From assembly GCA_937891215.1 (NCBI GenBank), contig CALAEU010000107.1, positions 1-22,586 of the forward strand: a DNA stretch of 22,586 bases, given 5' to 3'. This DNA is from an uncultured Clostridia bacterium. Lineage in GTDB: Bacteria > Bacillota_A > Clostridia > Oscillospirales > Acutalibacteraceae. A program made the position numbers and the translations under genes. This document shows, one piece after another, positions 1-6,915 of the stretch. The notes beneath the pieces are model-generated. The model made no database searches. It was not told where the DNA came from and saw only the letters and a program-made list of their open reading frames with translations. Position 1 is the stretch's first letter. Each line of letters opens with the position of its first letter.

Positions 1-134
1 GTCTTTGTTCTTGCGTTAGCTGTAACTGCGTTATAAATCGGCACAGCAACTGCAACGAGGATAGCCATGATAACAACAACGATCATAAGTTCTACAAGTG
101 AGAAACCTTTTTTGCTCTTCATAAATTTAAACAT
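1..134 (-). CDS. Type IV prepilin / pseudopilin, N-terminal part only
   Basis: Only the first 44 codons are inside the window; the gene runs off the left edge. The peptide starts MFKFMKSKKG, then FSLVELMIVVVIMAILVAVA. This is the class III signal of type IV pilins: a short basic leader, cleavage after Gly10, Phe as the first mature residue, Glu at mature position 5, then a hydrophobic helix. In the family, prepilin peptidase PilD cleaves and methylates the N-terminus and the helix packs into the pilus or pseudopilus core. The ATG at 134 is preceded by AAGGAG at 150-145 with good spacing. A strong promoter lies about 130 bases upstream. Major pilin versus pseudopilin (competence or secretion type) cannot be decided from this fragment. 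Confidence 0.9.
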   Translation of the reverse strand, partial: MFKFMKSKKGFSLVELMIVVVIMAILVAVAVPIYNAVTANARTK

Positions 135-214
135 TTACGAACAACTCCTTTTCTGAATAAAAATATTGTTTGTTTTCATTATATGTAAGGCAAAGCCAAA
201 CACACTCTGAATAC

Positions 215-261
215 GGGGTCCTTCCCCTTTTAAAGAAAGTGGGAATATTCCGTAACTTTCT
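215..261 (-). promoter_or_regulatory. Structured 5' leader of the prepilin mRNA (two stem-loops)
   Basis: Read on the minus strand just after the predicted start site (~263), the leader can fold into two hairpins. The first has AGAAAGT (261-255) pairing with ACTTTCT (240-234) around the palindrome GGAATATTCC (251-242). The second has GGGG (227-224) and CCCC (218-215) with a 5-nt loop. The leader is about 128 nt, long for an ordinary gene. It may stabilise the 5' end of a highly expressed pilin mRNA or act as a regulator. No known riboswitch consensus was recognised. Confidence 0.45.
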
Positions 262-269
262 CTATCAGT

Positions 270-298
270 ATAGTAGCACATTATTTTCCATTTGTAAA
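270..298 (-). promoter_or_regulatory. Sigma-A-type promoter for the prepilin gene, with UP-like A/T tract
   Basis: On the minus strand, TTTACA (298-293), a 17-bp spacer and TACTAT (275-270) match a vegetative promoter. Immediately upstream (about 299-327) lies an A/T-tract region of the kind that acts as an UP element. Predicted start is near 263. The left arm of the heptamer-repeat element begins at 328, right behind this A/T tract. Confidence 0.7.
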
Positions 299-327
299 GG
301 GTTTTTTGAAAAAATTTTTATTTTTTA

Positions 328-356
328 GGAAACAGGAAGCAGAAAACAGGAAACAG
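328..356 (+). repeat. Left heptamer array of element 1
   Basis: Four consecutive 7-bp units on the plus strand: GGAAACA, GGAAGCA, GAAAACA, GGAAACA, then a final G. The reverse complement of these 29 bases matches 514-542 of the right array at 28 of 29 positions, so the two arrays face each other. Confidence 0.85.
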
Positions 357-506
357 AACCACTTTAACTCGTTATTAAAAACAATGCCATTCTTCTAAAT
401 TACCCAAACAAGTTAAAAATAACTTATTATTTTTGACACTTTTTACTTTAAATGACAACTCATTGTAACAATCGTTTCAATGTTTTCTATCAGCAATAAT
501 GAAGAA

Positions 507-595
507 CTGTTTCCTGTTTCCTGTTTCCTGCTTCCTGTTTCCTGTTTCCTGCTTCCTGTTTCCTGCTTCCTGTTTCCTGCTTCCTAATCCCTAAC
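507..595 (+). repeat. Right heptamer array of element 1
   Basis: Eleven exact-length 7-bp units run from 507 to 583 in two variants. With A = CTGTTTC and B = CTGCTTC the order is A A A B A A B A B A B. Two degenerate units follow (CTAATCC, then CTAAC) to 595. The mutS2 stop codon is at 601-603. Read in the mutS2 direction the array is TTAGGGATTAGGAAGCAGG and onward. Confidence 0.9.
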
Positions 596-600
596 AACAA

Positions 601-2991
601 CTACTTTATTTCCGCAATAGTCACCCCATTCTCACCCTCACCGAAGGTGCCAAGGCGAGAGAAACGGACTCTTGGGTCTGATTTTAAGAATTTAGTAACG
701 GCAGTTCTCAGAGCACCTGTGCCTTTACCGTGAATTATGGTACACTCGTTAAGCCCCGACATAATTATATCGTCTATAAACCTGTCTAGAACTAAAAGTG
801 CTTCGTCAACCATAAGACCTCGTAAATCGCAACGATTATTAATTTCTTTACTTGCTCTGCTTTCAATGGAATTTTTTCTGGTGGTACTTTTTGGTTTTTC
901 TTTTTTCTTTTCTAAAAGTTTTAAAGAATTTTCGCTGACACGCATTTTCAACATACCAGCTGCGATTTCTATATTACCCTTTTTATCTTTAAGTGCAGTA
1001 ACTACTGCATTTTTGCCTATTGTCTTACAGAAAACATCATCACCAATTTCTAATTCTCGTGGTAAAACATAGTTTTCATCATCGTCAATATCTGAGAGAA
1101 CAGGATTCACTGCATTATCAATTGCATTAAGGTGACTGTTCACTGTTGAACGCGCTTTTCTTAAAAGTTCTGCAGCATCTTTTGTGGATTTAGTTTCTTT
1201 TTTAAGTTTTTCTATTTCTGCCAAAAGAGAATTAGCTTCTCGTCTTGCCTGTTCAACAATTCTCAAAGACTCGCCTTTTGCGTTTTCAATTTCTTTATCT
1301 CTTCTTTGTTGTGCTTCATTAAGAATTGCCTTTGCCTTTTCGCGTTCTTCATCTGCTAACGCTTTAATTCTTTCAGCTTCTTTCTTCTCCTTTTCCATTT
1401 CAAGACGACTTTCTTCAAGTCTATCAACAACATTCTCAAAACGAACACTTTCAGAAGAAACTAAATCTTTTGCTCTTTCTATAATATTACTTGCTATACC
1501 TAATCTTTCAGAAATTGCAAAAGCGTTTGAGCGACCTGGAATACCAATTAAAAGACGGTAAGTAGGTCTTAATGAATTAACATCAAATTCACAGGAACCA
1601 TTTTCAACTCTATCAGTTTCTAAAGCATAGGCTTTTAACTCTGCGTAGTGAGTTGTTGCGGCAATTTTTGCACCCTGTAAATGCAACTGCTCTAAAATTG
1701 CCATAGCAAGTGCCGCACCTTCAACAGGGTCAGTACCTGCACCAAGTTCGTCTATTAAAACGAGTGAATTTTCATTTGCAGTTTTTAAGATATTTACAAT
1801 ATTCACCATATGAGATGAAAAAGTTGAAAGTGACTGTTCAATACTTTGCTCGTCACCAATATCCGCTAAAATTTCATTGAATACAGAAATTTCGCTTTCA
1901 TCACCGCAAGGGAGCATAAGACCGCACATTGCCATAGCTGACAAAAGACCTAAAGTCTTAATCGCAACAGTTTTACCGCCGGTATTAGGGCCTGTAATAA
2001 CAAGCGTATCAAACTCTTTACCTAAACGAATATCAGTAGCAACTACGCTTTTCGGGTCAATTAACGGATGCCTTGCCTTATTTAAATTTATAACACCTTT
2101 TGCGTTGAGTTTCGGCATTGTGGCATTCATTTTATAGGCTAATTGTGCTTTACTGAAAATAACATTTATTTCAATTGCACACTCGTAACTACCTTTAATT
2201 TCATCAAAGAAACTACCTGCAAGTGAAGAAAGTTCATAAAGAATTCTTTCAATCTCCTGTGTTTCCTTACCCTTTAAAACGCGGATTTCGTTATTTGCTT
2301 CAACTACTCCAGACGGCTCAACAAAAACTGTTGCACCAGTTGAAGATGTGTCGTGAACAAGACCTGAAACTGTCGCTCTGTGTTCACTTTTAACAGGTAC
2401 TACATATCGTCCGTTTCGTTGGGTGATAATTGCATCCTGTAAAACATTCTTTAAATTTTGTGAGCGGATGATTTTCTCTAACTTCTCTCTTACCGCATTT
2501 TCCTGATTTTTTATTTTTCTTCTTATATTACTGAGTTCCGGTGACGCGTTGTCACTCATTTCATCCTCACTTAAAATTGCAGAAAATATTTTTTCTTCCA
2601 AAAATTTATTTGGCATAAGTGAAGAAAAATAAATATCTATACTCAACGGGTCTTGTCCGCTACCGTCACGCCAATCGCGTAAATTTCTTACTGCTCTTAC
2701 TGTGCTACCTATATCAAGCAATTCTTTCATAGTGAGCATAGCCCCTGCTTTAGCACGGGCAAGAGCATTACTTACATTTTTCAGTCCGCCAAAAGACGGA
2801 CCGCCGAATTTTGCTAGCAATATGTAAGCATCTTCGGTCTTATTTAACAAATCGGCTACAAGTTGCAAATTACTTTCAGGTCGCAAATTTAAAATGGCTT
2901 CTTTTGCGTCATCGTTACACGCTCTTTCTGCCAGCATAGAAAGCACTTTATCTAATTCAATAGCCTTTAAATGTCTGTTCATTTCGTTCAT
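601..2991 (-). CDS. mutS2: Endonuclease/ATPase MutS2 with C-terminal Smr domain
   Basis: 796 aa, about the usual MutS2 length. It is a cytosolic MutS-like ATPase that lacks the mismatch-recognition domain. Known roles include suppression of homologous recombination (Helicobacter) and splitting of collided ribosomes (Bacillus). The N-terminal core/lever region covers about residues 1-310, and Walker A GPNTGGKT is at 334-341. The Walker B/signature region with LIDELGAGTDP is near 405-417. A long Glu/Lys/Arg-rich coiled coil lies at about 520-620. A KOW-like segment follows, then an Smr domain from about 720 with CDLRG and HGKGTG. The ATG at 2991 is preceded by AAAGGA and follows the recO stop by only a few bases; Met4 is an alternative start. 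It is the last gene of the phoH-era operon. No hairpin terminator follows; the heptamer array starts 6 bases past the stop. Confidence 0.97.
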   Translation of the reverse strand: MNEMNRHLKAIELDKVLSMLAERACNDDAKEAILNLRPESNLQLVADLLNKTEDAYILLAKFGGPSFGGLKNVSNALARAKAGAMLTMKELLDIGSTVRAVRNLRDWRDGSGQDPLSIDIYFSSLMPNKFLEEKIFSAILSEDEMSDNASPELSNIRRKIKNQENAVREKLEKIIRSQNLKNVLQDAIITQRNGRYVVPVKSEHRATVSGLVHDTSSTGATVFVEPSGVVEANNEIRVLKGKETQEIERILYELSSLAGSFFDEIKGSYECAIEINVIFSKAQLAYKMNATMPKLNAKGVINLNKARHPLIDPKSVVATDIRLGKEFDTLVITGPNTGGKTVAIKTLGLLSAMAMCGLMLPCGDESEISVFNEILADIGDEQSIEQSLSTFSSHMVNIVNILKTANENSLVLIDELGAGTDPVEGAALAMAILEQLHLQGAKIAATTHYAELKAYALETDRVENGSCEFDVNSLRPTYRLLIGIPGRSNAFAISERLGIASNIIERAKDLVSSESVRFENVVDRLEESRLEMEKEKKEAERIKALADEEREKAKAILNEAQQRRDKEIENAKGESLRIVEQARREANSLLAEIEKLKKETKSTKDAAELLRKARSTVNSHLNAIDNAVNPVLSDIDDDENYVLPRELEIGDDVFCKTIGKNAVVTALKDKKGNIEIAAGMLKMRVSENSLKLLEKKKEKPKSTTRKNSIESRASKEINNRCDLRGLMVDEALLVLDRFIDDIIMSGLNECTIIHGKGTGALRTAVTKFLKSDPRVRFSRLGTFGEGENGVTIAEIK

Positions 2992-2995
2992 CTGT

Positions 2996-3736
2996 TTAAT
3001 CCTTTATTACATTATAAAAATCTAGGGTTTTAAATTTTCGTTGTGTTTTATTAAGAAGGTAATCTTCTGTGAGATTTTCAAAAATTTTAATATTGTCATC
3101 TGAAACTGTGAATGAAAAAATTTTCTCAAAATCTGAAAGTGCTACAAACCGCATTGCTTTTATTACTGATGACGGTACTTTTAAAACTGATTGCGGTGCA
3201 CAATTCTCACAATAAATTTTACCGCTTTCTTTTTCAAATCCCATAACCGAAGTTTCATATTCACCACACCTATCACAACCTATAAGTTGTGGCATATAGC
3301 CTGAAAGTGTCATAAGTCTGAATTCTGTAACCGCTTTTATAAAAGACGGTGTTTTTTTATCTGTTTTCAAAAGATACAAAGAATTGAGAAAAAGTCGGAG
3401 AATTTCCTCCGACTCGTAATCTTCTTCACAAAATTCATAGGCTAACTCACACAAATATTGCGCCAGAGCCATTTTAATTACATCATTACGGAGTTCAAAA
3501 AACACTTCTTTAACTTCTGCTTCCTGAACTGAAAACGCGTCTTTTGTTTTAGTAAATGTAAATTCGGAATATGTAAGAAGTGCTGTTGCCGAGAGTTTTT
3601 TACTACTCGCTTTTTTAGCACCTCTGCAAAATGCCTTAACTAAGCCATTTTTTGCTGTGAGAACAGTTATTAAACGGTCATATTCACCTACGCTCTGTTC
3701 CCTTATTACTAACCCCGAAGCGCTGATTTTTGTCAA
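2996..3736 (-). CDS. recO: DNA repair protein RecO
   Basis: 246 aa, normal for RecO, which loads RecA on SSB-coated single-stranded DNA with RecR and anneals complementary strands. The N-terminal OB-fold is recognisable (SASGLVIREQSVGEYDRLIT). The alpha-helical C-terminal part carries a four-cysteine zinc motif: CDRC at 154-157 and CENC at 176-179. The start is a TTG at 3736. It is preferred because family homology begins exactly here, no usable ATG exists nearby, and GGAG lies about 10 bases upstream. This start lies inside yqzL, giving a 53-bp out-of-frame overlap and probable translational coupling. mutS2 begins 5 bases after the recO stop. Confidence 0.93.
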   Translation of the reverse strand: MTKISASGLVIREQSVGEYDRLITVLTAKNGLVKAFCRGAKKASSKKLSATALLTYSEFTFTKTKDAFSVQEAEVKEVFFELRNDVIKMALAQYLCELAYEFCEEDYESEEILRLFLNSLYLLKTDKKTPSFIKAVTEFRLMTLSGYMPQLIGCDRCGEYETSVMGFEKESGKIYCENCAPQSVLKVPSSVIKAMRFVALSDFEKIFSFTVSDDNIKIFENLTEDYLLNKTQRKFKTLDFYNVIKD

Positions 3737-3869
3737 TTTCAGTCAACTCCATACAGTCATCAATTACTGACACTTCTGCCTCCAGACCATTTATATATTT
3801 ACGGTACTCGAGATAGTCAGATACTTTGCCATTTCTTGCAAATTTATCCCAAAGCATTTTACTTTCCAT
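3684..3869 (-). CDS. yqzL: YqzL-like small protein
   Basis: 61 aa from the ATG at 3869. It has the W-x2-F...G...Y-L-x-Y pattern (MLWDKFARNGKVSDYLEYRK) of YqzL proteins, small Firmicutes proteins of unknown function encoded between era and recO. The position between era and recO here matches. An upstream in-frame TTG (3887) is less likely, because AAGGGA sits at the right distance before the ATG at 3869. The last 53 bases overlap recO. An 81-bp gap separates it from era; only a weak promoter-like TTGACC with a poor -10 is seen there. The C-terminal half is longer than in typical YqzL, so the assignment rests on the N-terminal motif and location. Confidence 0.7.
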   Translation of the reverse strand: MESKMLWDKFARNGKVSDYLEYRKYINGLEAEVSVIDDCMELTEIDKNQRFGVSNKGTERR

Positions 3870-3950
3870 AAAAACATATCCCTTCAAAAAGCTTTGATAA
3901 TAGTTTATTCATCCGATATATTTTTATGTGCTTTTATGTTTTGGTATTTT

Positions 3951-4847
3951 TTACTGGTCAAGCCCGAAGTTGTGTATTAAACCTTCTCTGTTACGCCAAC
4001 CTTCTTTAACTTTTACCCAGCACTGAAGATTTACTTTGCAATCAAAAAACTCTTCTAAATCTTTTCTTGCACTTGTAGAAACTGCTTTAAGCATTGAGCC
4101 ACCTTTACCGATAATTATACCTTTGTGGCTGTCTCTTTCACAGTAAATTACTGCTTCTATATCCATAATATCGCCTGTTTCGCGTTCTTTCATACTTTCT
4201 ATTGAAACTGCAATACCGTGTGGAATTTCTTCATTTAATCTGTAAAGCAATTTTTCTCTTATCATTTCTGACGCTAAAACGCGCTCGGGTTGGTCTGTTA
4301 AAGTATCTTCTGGAAAGAAAAATTCTGATTCGACCGCTAATTTGTTGAGTTCTTCTTTTAACTCTTCTAATCCGTCGCCATTTTGTGCAGATACCGGAAC
4401 AACCGCTGTAAAATCGCAGAGTTTTGAAAGTTCAAGTATTCTTTCCATAAGCTCTTCTTTTTTAGAAATCATATCTATTTTATTTATTGCGAGTATTACA
4501 GGGATTTTTTCTTTTTTTAATCTTTCTAAAAGTTCAATTTCTGTAGGTCTTATTTCGCCTTTGCTTTCAGTAACAAAAAGGCAGGAATCAACACCTGAAA
4601 TTGCATCATCTACAGACTTAATCATTTTTTCGCCTAGTTTTGTTTTAGGTTTGTGAAAACCCGGTGTATCGGTGAAAACTAACTGAATATCATTTTCAGT
4701 TAAAACACCCATAATTTTTGTTCTTGTTGTCTGTGGTCTTGATGAAACTATTGCAATTTTCTGACCTAATAATCTGTTTAAAATTGAAGATTTACCAACA
4801 TTTGGTCTGCCGACAATGGCAATAAACGAAGTTTTTCTGTTACCCAT
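3951..4847 (-). CDS. era: GTPase Era
   Basis: 298 aa, the standard length. Era is an essential GTPase that binds the 3' end of 16S rRNA and helps assemble the 30S subunit. Visible motifs are G1 GRPNVGKS (13-20), the conserved G2-region TTRTKI, G3 DTPG (60-63), G4 NKID (122-125) and G5 SAQ. The C-terminal KH domain contains IIIGKGGSMLK. The start codon ATG (4847-4845) overlaps the dgkA stop by one base (TAATG), a sign of translational coupling. ybeY, dgkA and era are neighbours in many Firmicutes; YbeY and Era cooperate in rRNA maturation. Confidence 0.98.
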   Translation of the reverse strand: MGNRKTSFIAIVGRPNVGKSSILNRLLGQKIAIVSSRPQTTRTKIMGVLTENDIQLVFTDTPGFHKPKTKLGEKMIKSVDDAISGVDSCLFVTESKGEIRPTEIELLERLKKEKIPVILAINKIDMISKKEELMERILELSKLCDFTAVVPVSAQNGDGLEELKEELNKLAVESEFFFPEDTLTDQPERVLASEMIREKLLYRLNEEIPHGIAVSIESMKERETGDIMDIEAVIYCERDSHKGIIIGKGGSMLKAVSTSARKDLEEFFDCKVNLQCWVKVKEGWRNREGLIHNFGLDQ

Positions 4848-5335
4848 TATTTTTTCTTTACCTTTACTAATTTATCAAATTTAAATATAAACAACAAAGC
4901 CACAATTAAACTCAAAACAAGATATAAAATATATATTGGCTCTGTTACATAGTGGTTAAATAACTGCACAAATGCTTCTTTCTGGAACATTATTACTATT
5001 CCTATAAGAACTGAAAACACAGCAAATATTAAAACTGCACCGGCGGCTGCATCTTTTGAAATTTCAATTGTTAACTTACGCTCTTTTGAAGCAGTATCAT
5101 CTGCTTTTTCAATACCTGTGTTTATAAGTTCGCCTCCTATAACCAGAGCACACGACAATAACAAAATGCAAAATTCAGTTTTTGAAATCACAAAGAAATC
5201 ATATCTTAACAAGTAGTAAAACATATAACACATACAAGTGATATGAATTCTGAAATTTCTTTCGTGACAAAGAACCCACCAAATTCCTTTTATGGCATAC
5301 TGGAAACTCTTTACAAGATTTTTTATATCGTTCAT
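4847..5335 (-). CDS. dgkA: Diacylglycerol/undecaprenol kinase family membrane protein
   Basis: 162 aa integral membrane kinase of the DgkA family. In Gram-positives this family phosphorylates mainly undecaprenol to recycle the cell-wall lipid carrier. The signature GGELINTGIE contains Glu69, Asn72, Thr73 and Glu76, and a second conserved Asp95 lies in KDAAAGAVL. Typical Gram-positive members are about 120-130 aa with three membrane helices. This one has a longer C-terminal segment with an additional hydrophobic helix (about 133-153) and a lysine-rich end. A GAGGAA ribosome site lies in the end of ybeY. It sits between ybeY and era as in B. subtilis. Substrate (undecaprenol versus diacylglycerol) is inferred from family. 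Confidence 0.92.
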   Translation of the reverse strand: MNDIKNLVKSFQYAIKGIWWVLCHERNFRIHITCMCYMFYYLLRYDFFVISKTEFCILLLSCALVIGGELINTGIEKADDTASKERKLTIEISKDAAAGAVLIFAVFSVLIGIVIMFQKEAFVQLFNHYVTEPIYILYLVLSLIVALLFIFKFDKLVKVKKK

Positions 5336-5341
5336 AAAAAA

Positions 5342-5845
5342 TTATTCCTCATTCTCATCCATATAATAAGAATTGTTGCGTTTCAAACCGAGTTCTGTAA
5401 GCACTCTTTCTTCTTTTTCACGCATACGAACTTCTTCCATACCACCATTTACATGGTCATAACCTAATAAATGGAGCATAGAGTGTACTGTTAAAAATCC
5501 GATTTCTCTCTGCAGAGAGTGTCCGTAAGTTTTTGCCTGACGGACTGCGGTTGGTATTGAAATTACAATATCACCAAGAAGCAAAGCACCGGTATCATTA
5601 TTTTTATCGTAAACACCATTTTCGCCTAAAGGGAACGATAAAACATCTGTGCTACTATCTACATCGCGGTATTCTTTATTAAGACTATGTATTCTTTCGT
5701 CATCAACGAAAGTTACGCTTACTTCTGCAGATTCTTTAAACTCTTCATAAAGAAGAACTGCGTTACAGCATCTTCTGACTAAAAGTCTTACACCTGTTGG
5801 AATTTTGACTTCTTTCTGTTCATTTGTGATGATTACCTTTGTCAT
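5342..5845 (-). CDS. ybeY: Endoribonuclease YbeY (rRNA maturation factor)
   Basis: 167 aa from the ATG at 5845. YbeY is a zinc-dependent protein required for 16S rRNA 3'-end maturation and ribosome quality control. The metal motif H-x3-H-x5-H is complete: His121, His125 and His131 in HSMLHLLGYDH. The upstream conserved region DVLSFPLGE is also present. An in-frame ATG at 5866 would add seven basic residues (MRRQRRE), but those codons themselves contain the AGGAGG ribosome site that serves the ATG at 5845. The gene overlaps the end of phoH by 26 bases and is followed closely by dgkA. Confidence 0.96.
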   Translation of the reverse strand: MTKVIITNEQKEVKIPTGVRLLVRRCCNAVLLYEEFKESAEVSVTFVDDERIHSLNKEYRDVDSSTDVLSFPLGENGVYDKNNDTGALLLGDIVISIPTAVRQAKTYGHSLQREIGFLTVHSMLHLLGYDHVNGGMEEVRMREKEERVLTELGLKRNNSYYMDENEE

Positions 5846-6806
5846 TTCTCTTCTTTGCCTCCTCATATTTTTCGTAAGCTTTTATAATATCCTGAACTAA
5901 TTTATGACGAACAACATCTTTTTCAGAAAATCGTACAATATCAATCTGTTCAATATTTTTTAAAACCTTTGTAGCTTCTACAAGACCTGAACGCTTACCG
6001 TCAGGTAAGTCAATCTGTGTCACATCACCGGTTACAACAACTTTGGAATTAAAACCCATTCTTGTTAAAAACATTTTCATCTGCTCGGGTGTTGTGTTCT
6101 GTGCTTCGTCTAAAATTATGAAACTGTCATCAAGCGTTCTGCCACGCATATAAGCGAGTGGCGCAACCTCTATATTGCCTCTTTCTTGATATTTCTGGAA
6201 ATTCTCTGCTCCGAGCATATCAAAAAGAGCATCGTAAAGCGGTCTCAAATAAGGGTCTACCTTGCTTTGTAAGTCACCTGGTAAAAATCCTAACTTTTCA
6301 CCTGCTTCAACAGCAGGTCTTGTTAAAACAATTCTGTTTACCTCTTTTGCTCTGAACGCATTAACAGCCATAGCAACTGCCAAATAAGTTTTACCCGTAC
6401 CCGCAGGGCCTACACCTAACACGATAGTATTCCCTTTTATTGATTCGACATATTTTTTCTGCCCTAAAGTTTTAGGTTTAATTGGTTTACCTTTACTTGT
6501 TATGCAGATGCAGTCATTTGACATAGTTGAGAGCTTGTCCTCATTACCATCACCGACAAGTGAAATTACATAACGCACATTTTGTTCGTTAAGTGCTTCA
6601 CCACGGTTAATGAGCATCAAAAGACCATTTATTGCTTTAACACCTTTCGAGACATCTTCTGCTTCGCCTGTGACTTTTATATCTGAACCACGGCTATGAA
6701 TTTTAACAGAGAAAGTCTTTTCAATAAGTGTGATATTTTCATCAAAACTACCAAAAAGACTTACCGCCTGTTCCATTCTATCAACATTTATAATCTGTTC
6801 AAACAT
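5820..6806 (-). CDS. phoH: PhoH-like ATPase (YbeZ-type)
   Basis: 328 aa cytosolic P-loop ATPase, standard length. PhoH/YbeZ proteins are partners of YbeY, thought to act as RNA helicase/ATPase in rRNA metabolism. An N-terminal RNA-binding-like region (about 1-110) precedes Walker A GPAGTGKT (133-140) and Walker B ILDEAQN, with Asp233. Conserved GEKLGFLPGD and RGRTLDDSFI segments are also present. The ATG at 6806 has TTGGAG six bases upstream. It is the first gene of the minus-strand housekeeping operon and has its own promoter at 6850-6877. In B. subtilis pgpH (yqfF) separates phoH and ybeY; here they overlap directly. Confidence 0.96.
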   Translation of the reverse strand: MFEQIINVDRMEQAVSLFGSFDENITLIEKTFSVKIHSRGSDIKVTGEAEDVSKGVKAINGLLMLINRGEALNEQNVRYVISLVGDGNEDKLSTMSNDCICITSKGKPIKPKTLGQKKYVESIKGNTIVLGVGPAGTGKTYLAVAMAVNAFRAKEVNRIVLTRPAVEAGEKLGFLPGDLQSKVDPYLRPLYDALFDMLGAENFQKYQERGNIEVAPLAYMRGRTLDDSFIILDEAQNTTPEQMKMFLTRMGFNSKVVVTGDVTQIDLPDGKRSGLVEATKVLKNIEQIDIVRFSEKDVVRHKLVQDIIKAYEKYEEAKKRNDKGNHHK

Positions 6807-6832
6807 TTTTTACTCCAATTTTATATAATACC

Positions 6833-6848
6833 ATAATTGCACAATTAT
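6833..6848. promoter_or_regulatory. 16-bp palindrome over the predicted phoH start site
   Basis: ATAATTG-CA-CAATTAT is a perfect inverted repeat with 7-bp arms and a 2-bp centre. It lies directly downstream of the -10 box of the phoH promoter, covering the predicted transcription start (~6843). Position and symmetry fit an operator. No regulator is identifiable, and AT-rich palindromes also arise by chance. Confidence 0.4.
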
Positions 6849-6849
6849 C

Positions 6850-6877
6850 ATTATAGCACATTTTTTGTAAATGTCTA
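6850..6877 (-). promoter_or_regulatory. Sigma-A-type promoter of the phoH-ybeY-dgkA-era-yqzL-recO-mutS2 operon
   Basis: On the minus strand TAGACA (6877-6872), a 16-bp spacer and a perfect TATAAT (6855-6850) precede phoH by 44 bp. It lies in the 109-bp gap after yqfD, where no terminator hairpin is seen, so read-through from the sporulation genes is also possible. Confidence 0.7.
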
Positions 6878-6915
6878 CTAAAATTTTCAAAAATTTTTGT
6901 GAAAAGGTATTAGTT

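Larger units (their letters stand above)
328..595. other. Heptamer-bounded intergenic element 1 (MITE-like, unclassified)
   Basis: This stretch between mutS2 and the prepilin promoter has no credible gene. It consists of a 4-unit heptamer array (328-356), a 150-bp AT-rich core (357-506) and an inverted array of at least 11 units (507-595). The core contains AAGTTA-AAAA-TAACTT (410-425) and ATTG-TAA-CAAT (462-472), both small inverted repeats. The right edge is 5 bp from the mutS2 stop. The arms could pair over about 29 bp and present the core as a loop. No transposase and no clear target-site duplication are seen. It resembles the heptanucleotide STRR repeats of cyanobacteria in unit length, but I cannot assign it to a named family. 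Confidence 0.6.

Noticed and set aside
189..197. GGCAAAGCC, reminiscent of the core of c-di-GMP-I riboswitches
   Set aside because: It reads on the plus strand, opposite to the prepilin transcript, and the remaining conserved parts are missing.
453..460. TGACAACT shared by the cores of both heptamer elements (also at 16861-16868)
   Set aside because: An 8-bp match between two ~140-bp AT-rich segments is expected by chance fairly often; not used as evidence of common origin.
507..595. Tandem repeats as a CRISPR array
   Set aside because: Units are 7 bp with no spacers, and no cas genes are nearby.
3870..3887. Earlier TTG start for yqzL at 3887
   Set aside because: The region contains the AAGGGA ribosome site that serves the ATG at 3869.
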